Positions 47,612 to 57,345 of a stretch of 64,000 nt of DNA are shown here, piece by piece. The stretch is from Trichormus variabilis 0441 (GTDB taxonomy: Bacteria > Cyanobacteriota > Cyanobacteriia > Cyanobacteriales > Nostocaceae). The position numbers and the translations under genes were made by a program. The notes below the pieces were generated by a model that had not been told where the DNA came from, did not search any database, and saw only the letters and a program-made list of their open reading frames with translations. The stretch spans positions 5,398,501 through 5,462,500 of the forward strand of contig NZ_CP047242.1 of NCBI RefSeq assembly GCF_009856605.1, in the 5' to 3' direction. How positions within the stretch are numbered: the stretch's first letter is position 1; each line of letters starts with the position of its first letter.

Positions 47612-48108
47612 AAGTTAATACCTAAGATTACGGTGATAATTGTTATATAATTTACATTTTTATTTTGTTGCGGGTGTAATTATTTAGAGACGCGATTAAT
47701 CGCGTCTGTACATTTGTAAGAGACGTGATTAGTCGCGTCCTTACATTTGTCATTTGTTTTGGATCTGACCACTGACTAATGACCACTGACTGCTGACTAC
47801 TGACCACTGACAAAAACTTAACCCACAAGGGGATGAGTCTGTCATTTTTTCCATTTTTTACCCATACTGTTACCAAAATATTAATTTTTCTTTACAAATA
47901 CTGAGTGTTTACTCTTATTATTTATTAATGTTTGTTGATAAAGTTTGCGATTTTTATATCGATTTGTGTCAGATGAACGACAAAATGCCCATTGGGCAAG
48001 CTTTTTCTGATAAAAAACTGATATTGCCGAACAAAAAAATCTCTCTTGGGCGGCATGAGTCCCCAAGAAAATTTAGTAGAGAACACGCATCAAAGGAGCC
48101 GAGGAAGC
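47612..48108. other. Intergenic region upstream of chlH
   Basis: 497 bp with one perfect and one imperfect copy of the AGACGCG palindrome (47689-47708, 47722-47740) and a heptamer array (gaccact/gactgct units, 47765-47815). The last ~290 bp form an AT-rich leader of chlH. No NtcA-type box seen. Confidence 0.55.
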
Positions 48109-51100
48109 ATGTTCACCCACGTCAAGTCCACCATTAGACACATTGCGCCTGATAACCTGCGCGGACGTAATTTAATTAAGGTGGTCTATGTCGTGCTTGA
48201 GTCCCAGTACCAGAGCGCACTGTCGCAAGCGGTTCGCACGATTAACGCGAATAATCCCAACCTGGCGATTGAAATCAGTGGGTATTTGATTGAGGAACTG
48301 AGAGATCCAGAGAACTATGAAGAGTTCAAGCGGGAGATCGAGGGTGCCAATATTTTCATCGCTTCATTGATTTTCATCGAAGACTTAGCACAGAAAGTAG
48401 TTGCAGCAGTAGAACCACACCGCGATCGCTTAGACGTTGCCGTTGTCTTTCCCTCGATGCCAGAAGTTATGCGCCTGAACAAAATGGGCAGCTTTTCTCT
48501 GGCACAGTTGGGACAGTCGAAAAGTGCGATCGCCCAATTTATGCGGAAACGCAAAGAAAAATCCGGTGCGGGATTCCAAGATGGGATGCTGAAGTTATTG
48601 CGAACCTTGCCGCAAGTACTAAAGTATTTACCAGTGGAGAAGGCACAGGACGCTCGCAATTTTATGTTGAGCTTTCAATATTGGCTAGGAGGTTCCCCAG
48701 AAAATCTGGAAAACTTCTTGCTGATGCTAACTGATAAATACGTATTAAAAGCAGTAGAAAAACAGAATTCTGCATCCGTAGAATATGAAGCGCCAGTTGT
48801 CTATCCTGATTTAGGGATTTGGCATCCTTTAGCGCCGAGTATGTTTGAGGATGTCAGAGAATACCTCAACTGGTACACAGCCCGTAAGGATATATCCAGC
48901 GATTTAAAAGATCCCTTAGCGCCCTGTGTCGGTTTGGTATTACAACGCACTCACCTAGTGACCGGTGACGATGCCCATTATGTGGCGATGGTGCAGGAGT
49001 TGGAAGCCTTAGGGGCAAAGGTATTGCCAGTATTTGCTGGTGGTCTGGATTTCTCCAAGCCTGTGGATGCTTACTTTTACGAACCAACGACTAAAACCCC
49101 GTTAGTAGATGCAGTTATATCTCTGACTGGTTTTGCGTTGGTGGGTGGCCCGGCTAGACAAGACCATCCTAAAGCAATTGACGCACTTAAACGCCTGAAT
49201 CGTCCTTACATGGTGGCGTTGCCTTTAGTCTTCCAAACGACTGAAGAGTGGTTAGATAGCGATTTAGGGTTACATCCGATTCAGGTGGCATTGCAGATTG
49301 CCATTCCCGAATTAGATGGGGCGATTGAACCGATTATATTATCGGGTAGAGATGGGGCAACAGGAAAAGCGATCGCCCTCCAAGACCGTATCGCTGCCGT
49401 CGCTCAACGTGCTTTAAAATGGGCTAACCTGCGCCGCAAACCCAAACTCAACAAAAAAGTTGCTATCACCGTTTTCAGCTTCCCACCGGATAAAGGGAAC
49501 GTGGGAACTGCTGCTTACCTAGATGTATTTGGTTCCATCTACGAAGTGATGCAGGCGTTGAGAAACAATGGCTACGATGTGCAAGACTTGCCAGAAAACG
49601 CCAAAGAGTTGATGGAACAAGTCATCCACGACGCACAAGCACAGTACGCCAGCCCAGAACTCAACATTGCTTATAAGATGTCAGTCCCAGAATATGAGGA
49701 ACTAACACCTTATTCCCAACGCCTGGAAGAAAACTGGGGGCCGCCACCAGGGAACCTCAACAGCGACGGACAAAACCTGTTGATTTATGGTAAGCAATTC
49801 GGTAACGTCTTCATTGGTGTACAACCCACCTTTGGTTACGAAGGCGACCCGATGCGGTTGTTATTCTCCCGTTCCGCCAGCCCGCACCACGGTTTTGCTG
49901 CTTACTACACTTACCTAGAAAGAATTTGGGGTGCTGATGCTGTACTACACTTCGGTACACACGGTTCCTTGGAATTTATGCCAGGTAAGCAAATGGGGAT
50001 GTCTGGTGAATGTTACCCAGATAACTTAATTGGCACAATTCCCAACCTGTACTATTACGCAGCCAATAACCCCAGCGAAGCTACAATTGCGAAACGCCGC
50101 AGTTACGCCGAGACAATTTCTTACTTGACACCACCTGCGGAAAACGCTGGTTTATACAAAGGTTTGAAAGAACTCAGTGAGTTAATTGCTTCTTACCAAA
50201 CCTTAAAAGATAGCGGTCGCGGTATCCCCATCGTCAACACGATCATGGATAAGTGCCGCATTGTCAACCTGGATAAAGATATTGACTTGCCCGAAACCGA
50301 TGCCAAAGATATGACCCCCGAAGAACGGGATAATATAGTTGGTAGCGTCTACCGCAAGCTGATGGAAATCGAATCCCGGTTGTTACCTTGTGGTTTGCAC
50401 GTCATTGGTAAACCCCCAACAGCAGAGGAAGCGATCGCCACCCTCGTAAATATCGCCAGCCTAGACCGTCAAGAAGAAGAAGTTCTCAGCTTACCCCGCA
50501 TCATCGCCAACAGCATTGGGCGAGATATTGACGAAATTTACCAAAATAGCGACAGAGGTATCCTAGAAGATGTCCAACTACTACAAGACATCACCCTAGC
50601 CACTCGCGCCGCCGTCCGCGCCCTAGTAGAAGAACAAACCAACGCGGAAGGACGAGTTTCCCTCGTTTCCAAGTTGAATTTCTTCAACATGGGTAAAAAA
50701 GAACCTTGGGTAGAATCCCTGCATAAAGCCGGTTATCCCAAAGTTGACACCTCAGCCTTAAAACCCCTGTTCGAGTATTTAGAGTTCTGCTTACAACAAG
50801 TTTGTGCAGACAACGAACTCGGCGCATTACTCAAAGGCTTAGAAGGCGAATACATCCTCCCCGGCCCTGGTGGCGACCCCATCCGCAACCCAGATGTATT
50901 GCCCACAGGTAAGAACATCCACGCCCTAGACCCCCAATCCATCCCCACAGCAGCCGCCGTCCAATCAGCCAAAATCGTTGTAGATAGGCTATTGGCACGG
51001 AACAAAGCTGACAACAATGGTAATTGGCCAGAAACCATCGCCTGCGTCCTTTGGGGAACCGATAACATCAAAACCTACGGCGAATCCCTAGCCCAAATCA

Positions 51101-52095
51101 TGTGGATGGTTGGTGTACGTCCGGTTCCCGATGCTTTGGGACGGGTGAACAAGTTGGAGTTAATACCCCTAGAAGAGTTGGGACGACCCAGAATTGACGT
51201 AGTCATCAACTGTTCTGGTGTATTCCGCGACTTGTTCATTAACCAGATGAACCTGTTAGACCAAGGGGTGAAGATGGCGGCGGAAGCAGATGAACCATTA
51301 GAAATGAACTTCGTCCGCAAACACGCACTGCAACAAGCCGAGGAAATGGGTATTAACCTCAGACAAGCAGCCACCCGCGTTTTCTCCAATGCTTCTGGTT
51401 CCTACTCCTCAAACATCAACTTGGCAGTAGAAAACAGCACATGGGACAGCGAAGCCGAGTTACAGGAAATGTACCTCAAGCGCAAATCCTTCTCCTTCAA
51501 TTCCGATAACCCCGGAATCATGGACGAATCCCGCCAGCTTTTTGAAAGCACCTTAAAAACTGCTGACGCAACCTTCCAAAACCTGGATTCCTCGGAGATT
51601 AGCTTGACTGACGTTTCTCACTACTTCGACTCCGACCCCACCAAGTTGGTAGCAAGTCTGCGTGGTGATGGTAAGAAACCGTCATCCTACATTGCAGACA
51701 CCACCACAGCTAACGCCCAAGTCCGCACATTATCCGAAACCGTCCGCCTAGATGCCCGTACCAAATTGTTAAATCCCAAGTGGTATGAAGGTATGCTATC
51801 TCACGGTTACGAAGGTGTCCGCGAACTTTCCAAGCGTTTGGTAAATACCACAGGTTGGAGTGCAACAGCCGGCGCTGTGGACAACTGGATTTACGAGGAC
51901 ACCAACGAAACCTTCATCAAAGATGAAGAAATGCAGAAACGGTTGATGAACCTCAACCCCCATTCTTTCCGCAAGATTGTCTCAACTTTGTTGGAAGTGA
52001 ATGGTCGCGGTTATTGGGAAACTAGCGAGGAGAATTTAGACCGCCTCCGCGAGTTGTACCAAGAAGTTGAAGACCGTATTGAAGGTATAGAATAA
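48109..52095 (+). CDS. chlH: Magnesium chelatase subunit H
   Basis: 1,328 aa, the porphyrin-binding catalytic subunit that, with ChlI and ChlD, inserts Mg2+ into protoporphyrin IX at the start of chlorophyll synthesis. The conserved [14 protein letters not shown] block lies near residue 613; length is normal. AAGGAGCCGAGG just upstream selects the ATG at 48109 (MFTHVKS) over a frame start 63 nt earlier. Its last 156 nt recur at 52970-53125 beyond xisH-xisI, so the present 3' end may have been replaced by an incoming copy. It ends at its own hairpin terminator. Confidence 0.97.
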   Translation: MFTHVKSTIRHIAPDNLRGRNLIKVVYVVLESQYQSALSQAVRTINANNPNLAIEISGYLIEELRDPENYEEFKREIEGANIFIASLIFIEDLAQKVVAAVEPHRDRLDVAVVFPSMPEVMRLNKMGSFSLAQLGQSKSAIAQFMRKRKEKSGAGFQDGMLKLLRTLPQVLKYLPVEKAQDARNFMLSFQYWLGGSPENLENFLLMLTDKYVLKAVEKQNSASVEYEAPVVYPDLGIWHPLAPSMFEDVREYLNWYTARKDISSDLKDPLAPCVGLVLQRTHLVTGDDAHYVAMVQELEALGAKVLPVFAGGLDFSKPVDAYFYEPTTKTPLVDAVISLTGFALVGGPARQDHPKAIDALKRLNRPYMVALPLVFQTTEEWLDSDLGLHPIQVALQIAIPELDGAIEPIILSGRDGATGKAIALQDRIAAVAQRALKWANLRRKPKLNKKVAITVFSFPPDKGNVGTAAYLDVFGSIYEVMQALRNNGYDVQDLPENAKELMEQVIHDAQAQYASPELNIAYKMSVPEYEELTPYSQRLEENWGPPPGNLNSDGQNLLIYGKQFGNVFIGVQPTFGYEGDPMRLLFSRSASPHHGFAAYYTYLERIWGADAVLHFGTHGSLEFMPGKQMGMSGECYPDNLIGTIPNLYYYAANNPSEATIAKRRSYAETISYLTPPAENAGLYKGLKELSELIASYQTLKDSGRGIPIVNTIMDKCRIVNLDKDIDLPETDAKDMTPEERDNIVGSVYRKLMEIESRLLPCGLHVIGKPPTAEEAIATLVNIASLDRQEEEVLSLPRIIANSIGRDIDEIYQNSDRGILEDVQLLQDITLATRAAVRALVEEQTNAEGRVSLVSKLNFFNMGKKEPWVESLHKAGYPKVDTSALKPLFEYLEFCLQQVCADNELGALLKGLEGEYILPGPGGDPIRNPDVLPTGKNIHALDPQSIPTAAAVQSAKIVVDRLLARNKADNNGNWPETIACVLWGTDNIKTYGESLAQIMWMVGVRPVPDALGRVNKLELIPLEELGRPRIDVVINCSGVFRDLFINQMNLLDQGVKMAAEADEPLEMNFVRKHALQQAEEMGINLRQAATRVFSNASGSYSSNINLAVENSTWDSEAELQEMYLKRKSFSFNSDNPGIMDESRQLFESTLKTADATFQNLDSSEISLTDVSHYFDSDPTKLVASLRGDGKKPSSYIADTTTANAQVRTLSETVRLDARTKLLNPKWYEGMLSHGYEGVRELSKRLVNTTGWSATAGAVDNWIYEDTNETFIKDEEMQKRLMNLNPHSFRKIVSTLLEVNGRGYWETSEENLDRLRELYQEVEDRIEGIE
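51940..52095 (+). repeat. Direct repeat, left copy (3' end of chlH)
   Basis: Matches 52970-53125 at 137 of 156 positions by hand count, including an unbroken 71-nt identical core (51985-52055 versus 53015-53085). Offset is exactly 1,030 bp and the alignment has no gaps. Confidence 0.92.
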
Positions 52096-52104
52096 CCATC
52101 AAGA

Positions 52105-52137
52105 TAGAGACGTTCTGTAGAACGTCTCTATTTTTTT
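52105..52137 (+). terminator. Intrinsic terminator after chlH
   Basis: TAGAGACGTTCT / AGAACGTCTCTA stem followed by seven T, 9 nt after the stop. The stem belongs to the dispersed AGAGACGTT palindrome family. Confidence 0.85.
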
Positions 52138-52200
52138 ATGCGTGTTTACGGATGGTAAATAATGTACCCGAATGAAAATTAGAAATATAATTATATATGT

Positions 52201-52620
52201 ATGTCTGCTAGAGATGTTTTTCATGAAGTTGTCAAAACAGCTTTAAAGAAAGACGGTTGGCAAATTACTGATGATCCACTCACAATTAGCGTGGGAGGAG
52301 TTAATCTTTCTATTGACTTAGCCGCCCAAAAGCTGATTGCCGCAGAACGCCAAGGACAAAAAATTGCAGTTGAAGTCAAAAGTTTTTTAAAACAGTCGTC
52401 GGCGATTTCCGAATTTCATACAGCATTAGGACAATTTATTAATTATAGAGGTGCATTGAGAAAGGTAGAACCTGATCGTGTTTTATATTTAGCAGTACCT
52501 TTAACAACTTACAAAACATTTTTTCAACTTGATTTCCCCAAAGAGATCATAATAGAAAATCAAGTTAAGATGCTGGTTTATGATGTAGAGCAGGAGGTAA
52601 TTTTCCAATGGATAAATTAA
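52201..52620 (+). CDS. xisH: XisH-family protein (copy 1, intact)
   Basis: 139 aa, fdxN-element excision controlling factor family. A PD-(D/E)XK-like arrangement is visible: Asp39 in SIDLAAQ, then E58-x-K60 in AVEVKSF, then Q78 in LGQFINY. In Anabaena XisH acts with XisI and the recombinase XisF to excise the fdxN element, but xisF is absent here and stand-alone pairs are widespread with unknown role. It overlaps xisI by 13 bp, implying translational coupling. The pair lies between two copies of the chlH 3' end. Confidence 0.9.
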   Translation: MSARDVFHEVVKTALKKDGWQITDDPLTISVGGVNLSIDLAAQKLIAAERQGQKIAVEVKSFLKQSSAISEFHTALGQFINYRGALRKVEPDRVLYLAVPLTTYKTFFQLDFPKEIIIENQVKMLVYDVEQEVIFQWIN

Positions 52621-52943
52621 CTCATTATCGGCAGCTTGTACAAAACATATTAAATGATTACGGTGAGCAAAAACCATCTCACTCAAATATAGAAGTTGAG
52701 ACAATTTTCGATAAAGAACGCGACCATTATCAAATAGTTAATGTAGGCTGGGAAGGTCAAAATTGGGTACATAGTTGTATCATCCACATTGACATCAAAT
52801 GCGAAAAGATTTGGCTGCAATGGAATAGTACAGAGGATGATATTGCTGCTAATTTGGTAGCTGCGGGAGTTCCCAAGAAAGATATTGTCTTAGGTTTTCA
52901 GTCTCCTTTTATGAGGCAGTTTACAGACTATGCAGTTAGTTAG
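52608..52943 (+). CDS. xisI: XisI-family protein (copy 1)
   Basis: 111 aa XisI family ([15 protein letters not shown]..., [52 protein letters not shown]). The C-terminal block [10 protein letters not shown]...RxFTDYA is the family hallmark and is repeated in copy 2. It is always paired with XisH and probably forms a complex with it. Overlaps xisH by 13 bp. Confidence 0.9.
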   Translation: MDKLTHYRQLVQNILNDYGEQKPSHSNIEVETIFDKERDHYQIVNVGWEGQNWVHSCIIHIDIKCEKIWLQWNSTEDDIAANLVAAGVPKKDIVLGFQSPFMRQFTDYAVS

Positions 52944-52969
52944 CAGATATATTGAAAATCAACAAGTGC

Positions 52970-53125
52970 ATGTTAATAAATCTTAACGCTTATTCTTTCC
53001 GCAAGATGGTATCTACTTTGTTGGAAGTGAATGGTCGCGGTTATTGGGAAACTAGCGAGGAGAATTTAGACCGCCTCCGCGAGTTATACCAAGAAGTTGA
53101 AGACCGCATTGAGGAGATTGAGTAA
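52970..53125 (+). pseudogene. Displaced 3' end of chlH (right direct repeat)
   Basis: Reads in frame with chlH: from ATG at 52970, [20 protein letters not shown] and onward to the stop, 51 codons, ending EDRIEEIE against EDRIEGIE in chlH. Most differences are synonymous or conservative, so it evolved as coding sequence in a functional chlH before displacement. Since a second good terminator follows it (53206-53227), this is probably the native chlH tail, with the copy at 51940 arriving with xisH-xisI. Whether the 51-codon frame is translated is unknown. Confidence 0.88.
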
Positions 53126-53205
53126 ATATAAAACTTATAATATAGCCGTAGCTAGAAGCTATGGCTATATAAACAATGTGACCTAAAAATCAACTGAAGA
53201 AATTT

Positions 53206-53227
53206 AGCCTGCTTATGCAGGCTTTTT
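53206..53227 (+). terminator. Intrinsic terminator after the displaced chlH tail
   Basis: AGCCTGC-TTAT-GCAGGCT followed by TTTT, 80 nt after the fragment's stop codon. Plausibly the ancestral chlH terminator. Confidence 0.85.
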
Positions 53228-53383
53228 ACGTGAAGTCTATGTCTGAAACTCAAATTTAATTACAAAACTCATTTATATCTATAAGTTTAGACTGCAAATT
53301 TTTACACAATTTTTGTTACAAATGATACCAAAATTTTTGAAATAAGCGGTTTACATTTACAAAATTTGTGATACCTTCTAATA

Positions 53384-53399
53384 AGGTTCCGTTGAACCT
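53384..53399 (+). promoter_or_regulatory. Palindrome at the putative promoter of the AIPR-like gene
   Basis: AGGTTC-CGTT-GAACCT, a perfect 6-bp inverted repeat just downstream of a possible -10 and 32 nt before the chosen start. It could be an operator or a leader hairpin. Confidence 0.4.
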
Positions 53400-53431
53400 G
53401 TTGTGTTCTGTTGAACAAAAAAGATAAACTT

Positions 53432-54652
53432 ATGCAAATTATAGAACTTTCCCTCAAGGCCAAGTCTGCTTGTCGTGCTTTAGTTGATGGTGAAGCACAG
53501 ATTTGGAATCTAACCTTGCCAGTATCAGAGCTTCCGCAAGGGTTGCCATTTGGCCCAAATGCAAGAAATGCTAGTTTAGAATCGAAGCCTGCAAGGGCTA
53601 TGTTAAAGACCCTCGCAAAAGAGCCAGAAAAGTTTGTTTTTTACAATAGCGGTATAATGCTTATCGCCGATAAAATAAAAGCTCCCAGAGGCGAAGGTGG
53701 AGATTTTATAGTTCAGTTGGATTTAAACATACCTAATACTGACGACGAGGGAGACTTCCTTGGTCATGGCGTAATCAACGGTGGCCATACTTATAAAGTT
53801 ATAATGCACGCATTATATGGTCAGCATAAATTTAGGGAATCTTACCCAAATGCTTCAAATGCTAATGTGCAGGTTTGTGTAGCTGTTGGTATAGAAGAGG
53901 ATGAAATATCAAAAATAAGTCATGCCCGTAATCTCAGCTTATCAGTACCTGTCTACGCTTTAAAAAATTTGGATCGGATTTGGAAGCCGATAGAAGAGGC
54001 TCTACCGAAAGAATATCGTCAAAATGTTGTTTTCAAACCTAATGAAGACGGCGAATTTGACGAAAGAGCCGACTATGATGTAACTGATTTAGTTCGTCGT
54101 CTTGCATTATTAAATAACAAATTGTTTGACTTTAGGGAAGACAAACACCCTATAAAAGCTTATCAATCTCGTGGTAGCCTCGTTCAAGAATGGGATGAAC
54201 AAGACTACAAGCAGGTCATACCCTTACTGAAAGACATACTGTGGTTAGAAGAACAGATAATCAAACAGCATGAAGTTATCAATGGAAAAGCAACAATTAA
54301 AAAAGAAGCCGTAAATACGAAAGGAATAGGCAAAAAAATTGTCATATCTAAAGTTAGCGGTTGTAAACCGAAACCAATGAAGTTAATCACTGGTTATCAA
54401 ACAACTCAGCTAACTGTTGGAGACATTTTTTATATGCCAGTTCTTGCAGCTTTCCGTGTATTTATTAAAGATGGAAAATGGATTAAACCTGTAGAGGAAC
54501 TATGGGACGAGTGGGGAGTTAAGCTGGTTGACCGTCTCTGGGATACATACAGAAATGAAGGACGCAGTAGTGCTTCCACTTTTGCACGTTCAAAATCTAC
54601 TTGGTCAACTCTAACAAGTATGGTTGCTTTACAATTTGTTCAGATAAAGTAG
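53432..54652 (+). CDS. AIPR-like (abortive infection phage resistance) protein
   Basis: 406 aa from the ATG at 53432 (MQIIELSLKAK); a TTG seven codons upstream is an alternative. It resembles the AIPR domain by two blocks: FVFYNSGIMLIAD (~68-80), equivalent to the usual NRG(I/V) segment, and GVINGGHTYKVI (~113-124), equivalent to I(V/I)NGxQT. The C-terminal third (RSSASTFARSKSTWSTLTSM) is unfamiliar. AIPR proteins are associated with phage defence, sometimes as single genes. The setting between two xisH-xisI loci supports an accessory or defence role. Assignment rests on motif memory only. Confidence 0.65.
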   Translation: MQIIELSLKAKSACRALVDGEAQIWNLTLPVSELPQGLPFGPNARNASLESKPARAMLKTLAKEPEKFVFYNSGIMLIADKIKAPRGEGGDFIVQLDLNIPNTDDEGDFLGHGVINGGHTYKVIMHALYGQHKFRESYPNASNANVQVCVAVGIEEDEISKISHARNLSLSVPVYALKNLDRIWKPIEEALPKEYRQNVVFKPNEDGEFDERADYDVTDLVRRLALLNNKLFDFREDKHPIKAYQSRGSLVQEWDEQDYKQVIPLLKDILWLEEQIIKQHEVINGKATIKKEAVNTKGIGKKIVISKVSGCKPKPMKLITGYQTTQLTVGDIFYMPVLAAFRVFIKDGKWIKPVEELWDEWGVKLVDRLWDTYRNEGRSSASTFARSKSTWSTLTSMVALQFVQIK

Positions 54653-55023
54653 TAGAAAATTTAAGTTTCTACTGATACCATACATTAGACATCTCCAGAA
54701 ATCAGGTCTTTATCTAGACCGCATAAGGGTTTGAGATTCTTTTTTCGGAGATGTCTATTTATTCTAATGAAATTGTTACCATATTGTTCATTTTAATGAT
54801 ACGGTCAATTTTTTCTATTCAGCGTAAATAACTGATGGCACTCTACACATTCATGAGTGTGGAGAGTGCGATCCCTTATCTCTCCATACAGGCGATCGCC
54901 TACTGTGGAATCATAGAATCAGCAATCGCTTATCTCTCCATACAAGCGATCGCCTTTGGCAATACGGAGTGCGATCGCTTGTACGATTAGTATAATCTAT
55001 CTAGCCTATCTTACTATAACCAA
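54653..55023. other. Intergenic region AIPR / second xisH
   Basis: 371 bp: a 72-bp MITE-like element (54686-54757), then two tandem copies of a ~50-bp repeat (CTCCATACAGGCGATCGCC...GAATCATAGAATCAGC) bearing HIP1 sites. They represent unfilled sites of the 21-nt element seen farther right. Confidence 0.6.
54686..54757. mobile_element. MITE-like element, 72 bp, TAGACATCTCC termini
   Basis: Perfect 11-bp terminal inverted repeats TAGACATCTCC / GGAGATGTCTA; no coding capacity. The termini have the look of a cyanobacterial IS end, but no parent IS is in this window. Confidence 0.6.
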
Positions 55024-55288
55024 ATGCCAGCTAAGGACATTTACCATGATGCTGTTAAAAATGCCTTAATTAAAGATGGCTGGACAATTACGGCTGATCC
55101 TTATTTTTTGCAGTATGAAGATGCTGAACTTTATGCTGATTTATTTGTAGAAAAAGCTTTACTAGCTGAACAAGAAGGACGGAAAATAGTTGTTGAGAGG
55201 CTATTTATAAAGTAAATCTAAAAGTGAGTATAAAAGTAAGCTTGGAGGTATAGGATACATGAAATATAGTGTATTTACATAGCTACTC

Positions 55289-56082
55289 ATGGGACGAAAG
55301 TCTTACCCCACAGACTTAACTGATATGGAGTGGGAAATTCTGGCTCCATTGATTCCACCAGCCAAAGAAGGAGGGCATCCACGCACAACGGATATGCGTG
55401 AGATATGCAATGCTATCTACTATCACTTGAAAACGGGATGCCAATGGAATATGCTTCCGGGGGACTTTCCACCCAGTTCAACTGTTTACAGTTACTACCG
55501 CAAATGGCAGCGCAAAGGAGTCTGGGAAAAATTAAACCATACACTGCGCGGACAAGTTCGCACAAAACTAGGCAAATCAACGCAACCCACAGCGATCGCC
55601 GCAGACAGTCAGTCGGTCAAAACTGACCAAAAAAAGGGGAAGTGTACGGTTTTGACGGGTGTAAAAAGGTAAAAGGAAGAAAGCGGCAGACTCTAGTTGA
55701 TAGCCTGGGACTGTTGTTGAAAGTTGTTGTCAGTGAAGCCAATGCGCCGGAACGGGTACTTGCTGCCTACGCATTAATGGAACTTTTAGAGGAGCGTCCG
55801 GAATTACTGGAAAAAGTTCAAGTCATGTGGGTTGATTCCGGTTACGACGGCGATAAATTTGCTCTTTCAGTTTGGTTGATGATCCAAGCACATGTTGAAG
55901 TCATACGGCGTACTGAGCAAGAATTCCGGATTTTGCCCAAACGTTGGGTAGTCGAAAGAACATTTGGCTGGTTGAACCAATATCATCGTCTCAGTAAGGA
56001 TTATGAGCATCTTCCAGAGATGAGCGAAGCAGCTATATATGCTGTAATGACTAGGATTATGCTACGTCGTCTTGTATCCTAA
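55289..56082 (+). CDS. IS5-family transposase made by -1 frameshift
   Basis: The first frame (55289-55672, 127 codons: MGRKSYPTDLTDMEWEILAP..., first catalytic Asp in AADSQSVKT) overlaps the second in the -1 frame (open to 56082, second Asp in WVDSGYDGD, Glu in VVERTFGWLN). At 55630-55636 the zero frame reads A-AAA-AAG, a classic -1 slippery heptamer. Slipping joins DQKKG directly to EVYGFDGCKKVKGRKR, the expected family sequence. The fused protein is about 264 aa with a complete DDE triad. Confidence 0.9.
55630..55636 (+). promoter_or_regulatory. Programmed -1 frameshift site
   Basis: A_AAA_AAG in the frame of the first transposase ORF, followed by GGGG. The -1 product continues the conserved transposase sequence without gap. 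Confidence 0.85.
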
Positions 56083-56321
56083 AGATTTACTTTATAAATA
56101 ATCTCTGAAATCAAGAGCTTCATCAGCTCTTCTCTGATGAAAGATTTTCAAAATGCTTTGGGTCAATATATTTTGTACCGTGACATTTTACAATTAGCAG
56201 ATAAAAACTATGAGATATATTTAGCAATTAGAGACACAATATTTGATACCTTCTTTCAAAGAAAATCTGTTCAAGCAGTTGTAGAACTTCATCAGATTAA
56301 ACTTATTGTTTTTAACAATGA

Positions 56322-56681
<360 letters not shown>

Positions 56682-56821
56682 TCAATTGCTCATCTTTCCA
56701 TACAGACGATCGCCTATCTCTCCATACAGGCGTTAGCAAAGCTTACCAGACGTATAGCTAATCGTGCAATCATAGAATCAGCGTTAGCGCAGCTTACCGA
56801 AGGTATCGCTTATGGTAAATA
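56682..56821. repeat. Two 21-nt elements inserted in HIP1-bearing repeats
   Basis: Filled sites at 56730-56758 (GCG...TATAGC, degenerate) and 56781-56809 (GCG...TATCGC). In each, HIP1 is split as GCG / ATCGC by a 21-nt insert starting TTAGC and ending GT. The second lies in the flank GAATCATAGAATCAGC, seen without the insert at 57738-57754. Confidence 0.85.
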
Positions 56822-57088
56822 ATGAGTCAAACAGATAAACTACTGGCTAAGATATTATCAGGAACATCAGACAAAAATATTGCCTTTGAGCAGTTGTGTC
56901 AACTACTAATTAAACTGGGGTTTGACGAGCGCATTCGCGGTAGCTATCATATATATACAAAAGATGGTATGAAAGAAATCTTGAATCCTCAGCCCAAACA
57001 AGGAAAAGCTAAAGCTTATCAGGTCAAGCAAGTTCGTCAAGTAATCCTCAAATATGAACTAGGAGAAAAAGATGAATCTGCGTTATGA
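56822..57088 (+). CDS. hicA: HicA-like mRNA interferase toxin
   Basis: 88 aa. Small HicA-like fold: LLAKILSGTSDKNIAFEQLCQLLIKLGF, then the dsRBD-like strand GSYHIYTKDG with the conserved His, and a VKQVRQVILKYEL C-terminal helix. Longer than minimal HicA (~60 aa), like the cyanobacterial variants. Overlaps hicB by 17 bp. Only 10 bp separate the 21-nt repeat from the start codon, so the promoter must lie in or beyond the repeat. Confidence 0.82.
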   Translation: MSQTDKLLAKILSGTSDKNIAFEQLCQLLIKLGFDERIRGSYHIYTKDGMKEILNPQPKQGKAKAYQVKQVRQVILKYELGEKDESAL

Positions 57089-57284
57089 AATTAATCTCTA
57101 CTGGAGTGAAGAAGACCAAGAATTTATAGCAGAAGTACCAGAATTACCTGGATGTGTTGCTGATGGTGAAACTTATCAAGAAGCACTACAAAATGTTGAA
57201 GTTATTATGCAGGAATGGATTGAAACTGCTCAAGAATTAGGTCGTCACATTCCTGAAACAAAACAGCGTTTGATGTCTGCTTAG
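57072..57284 (+). CDS. hicB: HicB-like antitoxin
   Basis: 70 aa of the HicB degenerate RNase-H-like fold (YWSEEDQEFIAEVPELPGCVADGETYQEALQNVEVIMQEWIETAQELG). A DNA-binding C-terminus is missing, so this is the short HicB type. The 17-bp overlap with the toxin gene supports a single type II toxin-antitoxin transcript. Confidence 0.88.
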   Translation: MNLRYEINLYWSEEDQEFIAEVPELPGCVADGETYQEALQNVEVIMQEWIETAQELGRHIPETKQRLMSA

Positions 57285-57308
57285 GTGATTAAAAAAATAG
57301 CCCAAAGC

Positions 57309-57345
57309 ATGAGTATCTATGACATATTTCATAACTACTCATGAC
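57309..57345. terminator. Hairpin between convergent hicB and antitoxin-like gene
   Basis: CATGAGTA / TACTCATG arms around an AT-rich loop; one arm overlaps the stop codon of the minus-strand gene. Possible bidirectional 3' hairpin. Confidence 0.45.

Larger units (their letters stand above)
53126..53431. other. Intergenic region before the AIPR-like gene
   Basis: 306 bp: a TATAGCC / GGCTATA inverted repeat near 53140-53170, the terminator above, an AT-rich promoter-like stretch (TTTACA at 53356, TCTAAT at 53377, spacing too short for confidence), and an operator-like hairpin AGGTTC-CGTT-GAACCT at 53384-53399. Confidence 0.5.
55197..56105 (+). mobile_element. IS5-family insertion sequence (IS427/IS1031-like), 909 bp
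   Basis: Terminal inverted repeats match at 21 of 23 positions (GAG-GC/AT-TATTTATAAAGTAAATCT). A 3-bp target duplication TGA (55194-55196, 56106-56108) fits the TNA pattern of this subgroup. It encodes a two-frame DDE transposase. Both ends and both frames look intact, so the element is probably active or recently so. Confidence 0.93.

Noticed and set aside
47881..48137. Short frames on both strands in the chlH leader
   Set aside because: No ribosome-binding site or conservation signal; one overlaps the chlH start in another frame.
48315..51389. Minus-strand frames inside chlH
   Set aside because: Antisense shadows of a conserved 1,328-aa gene.
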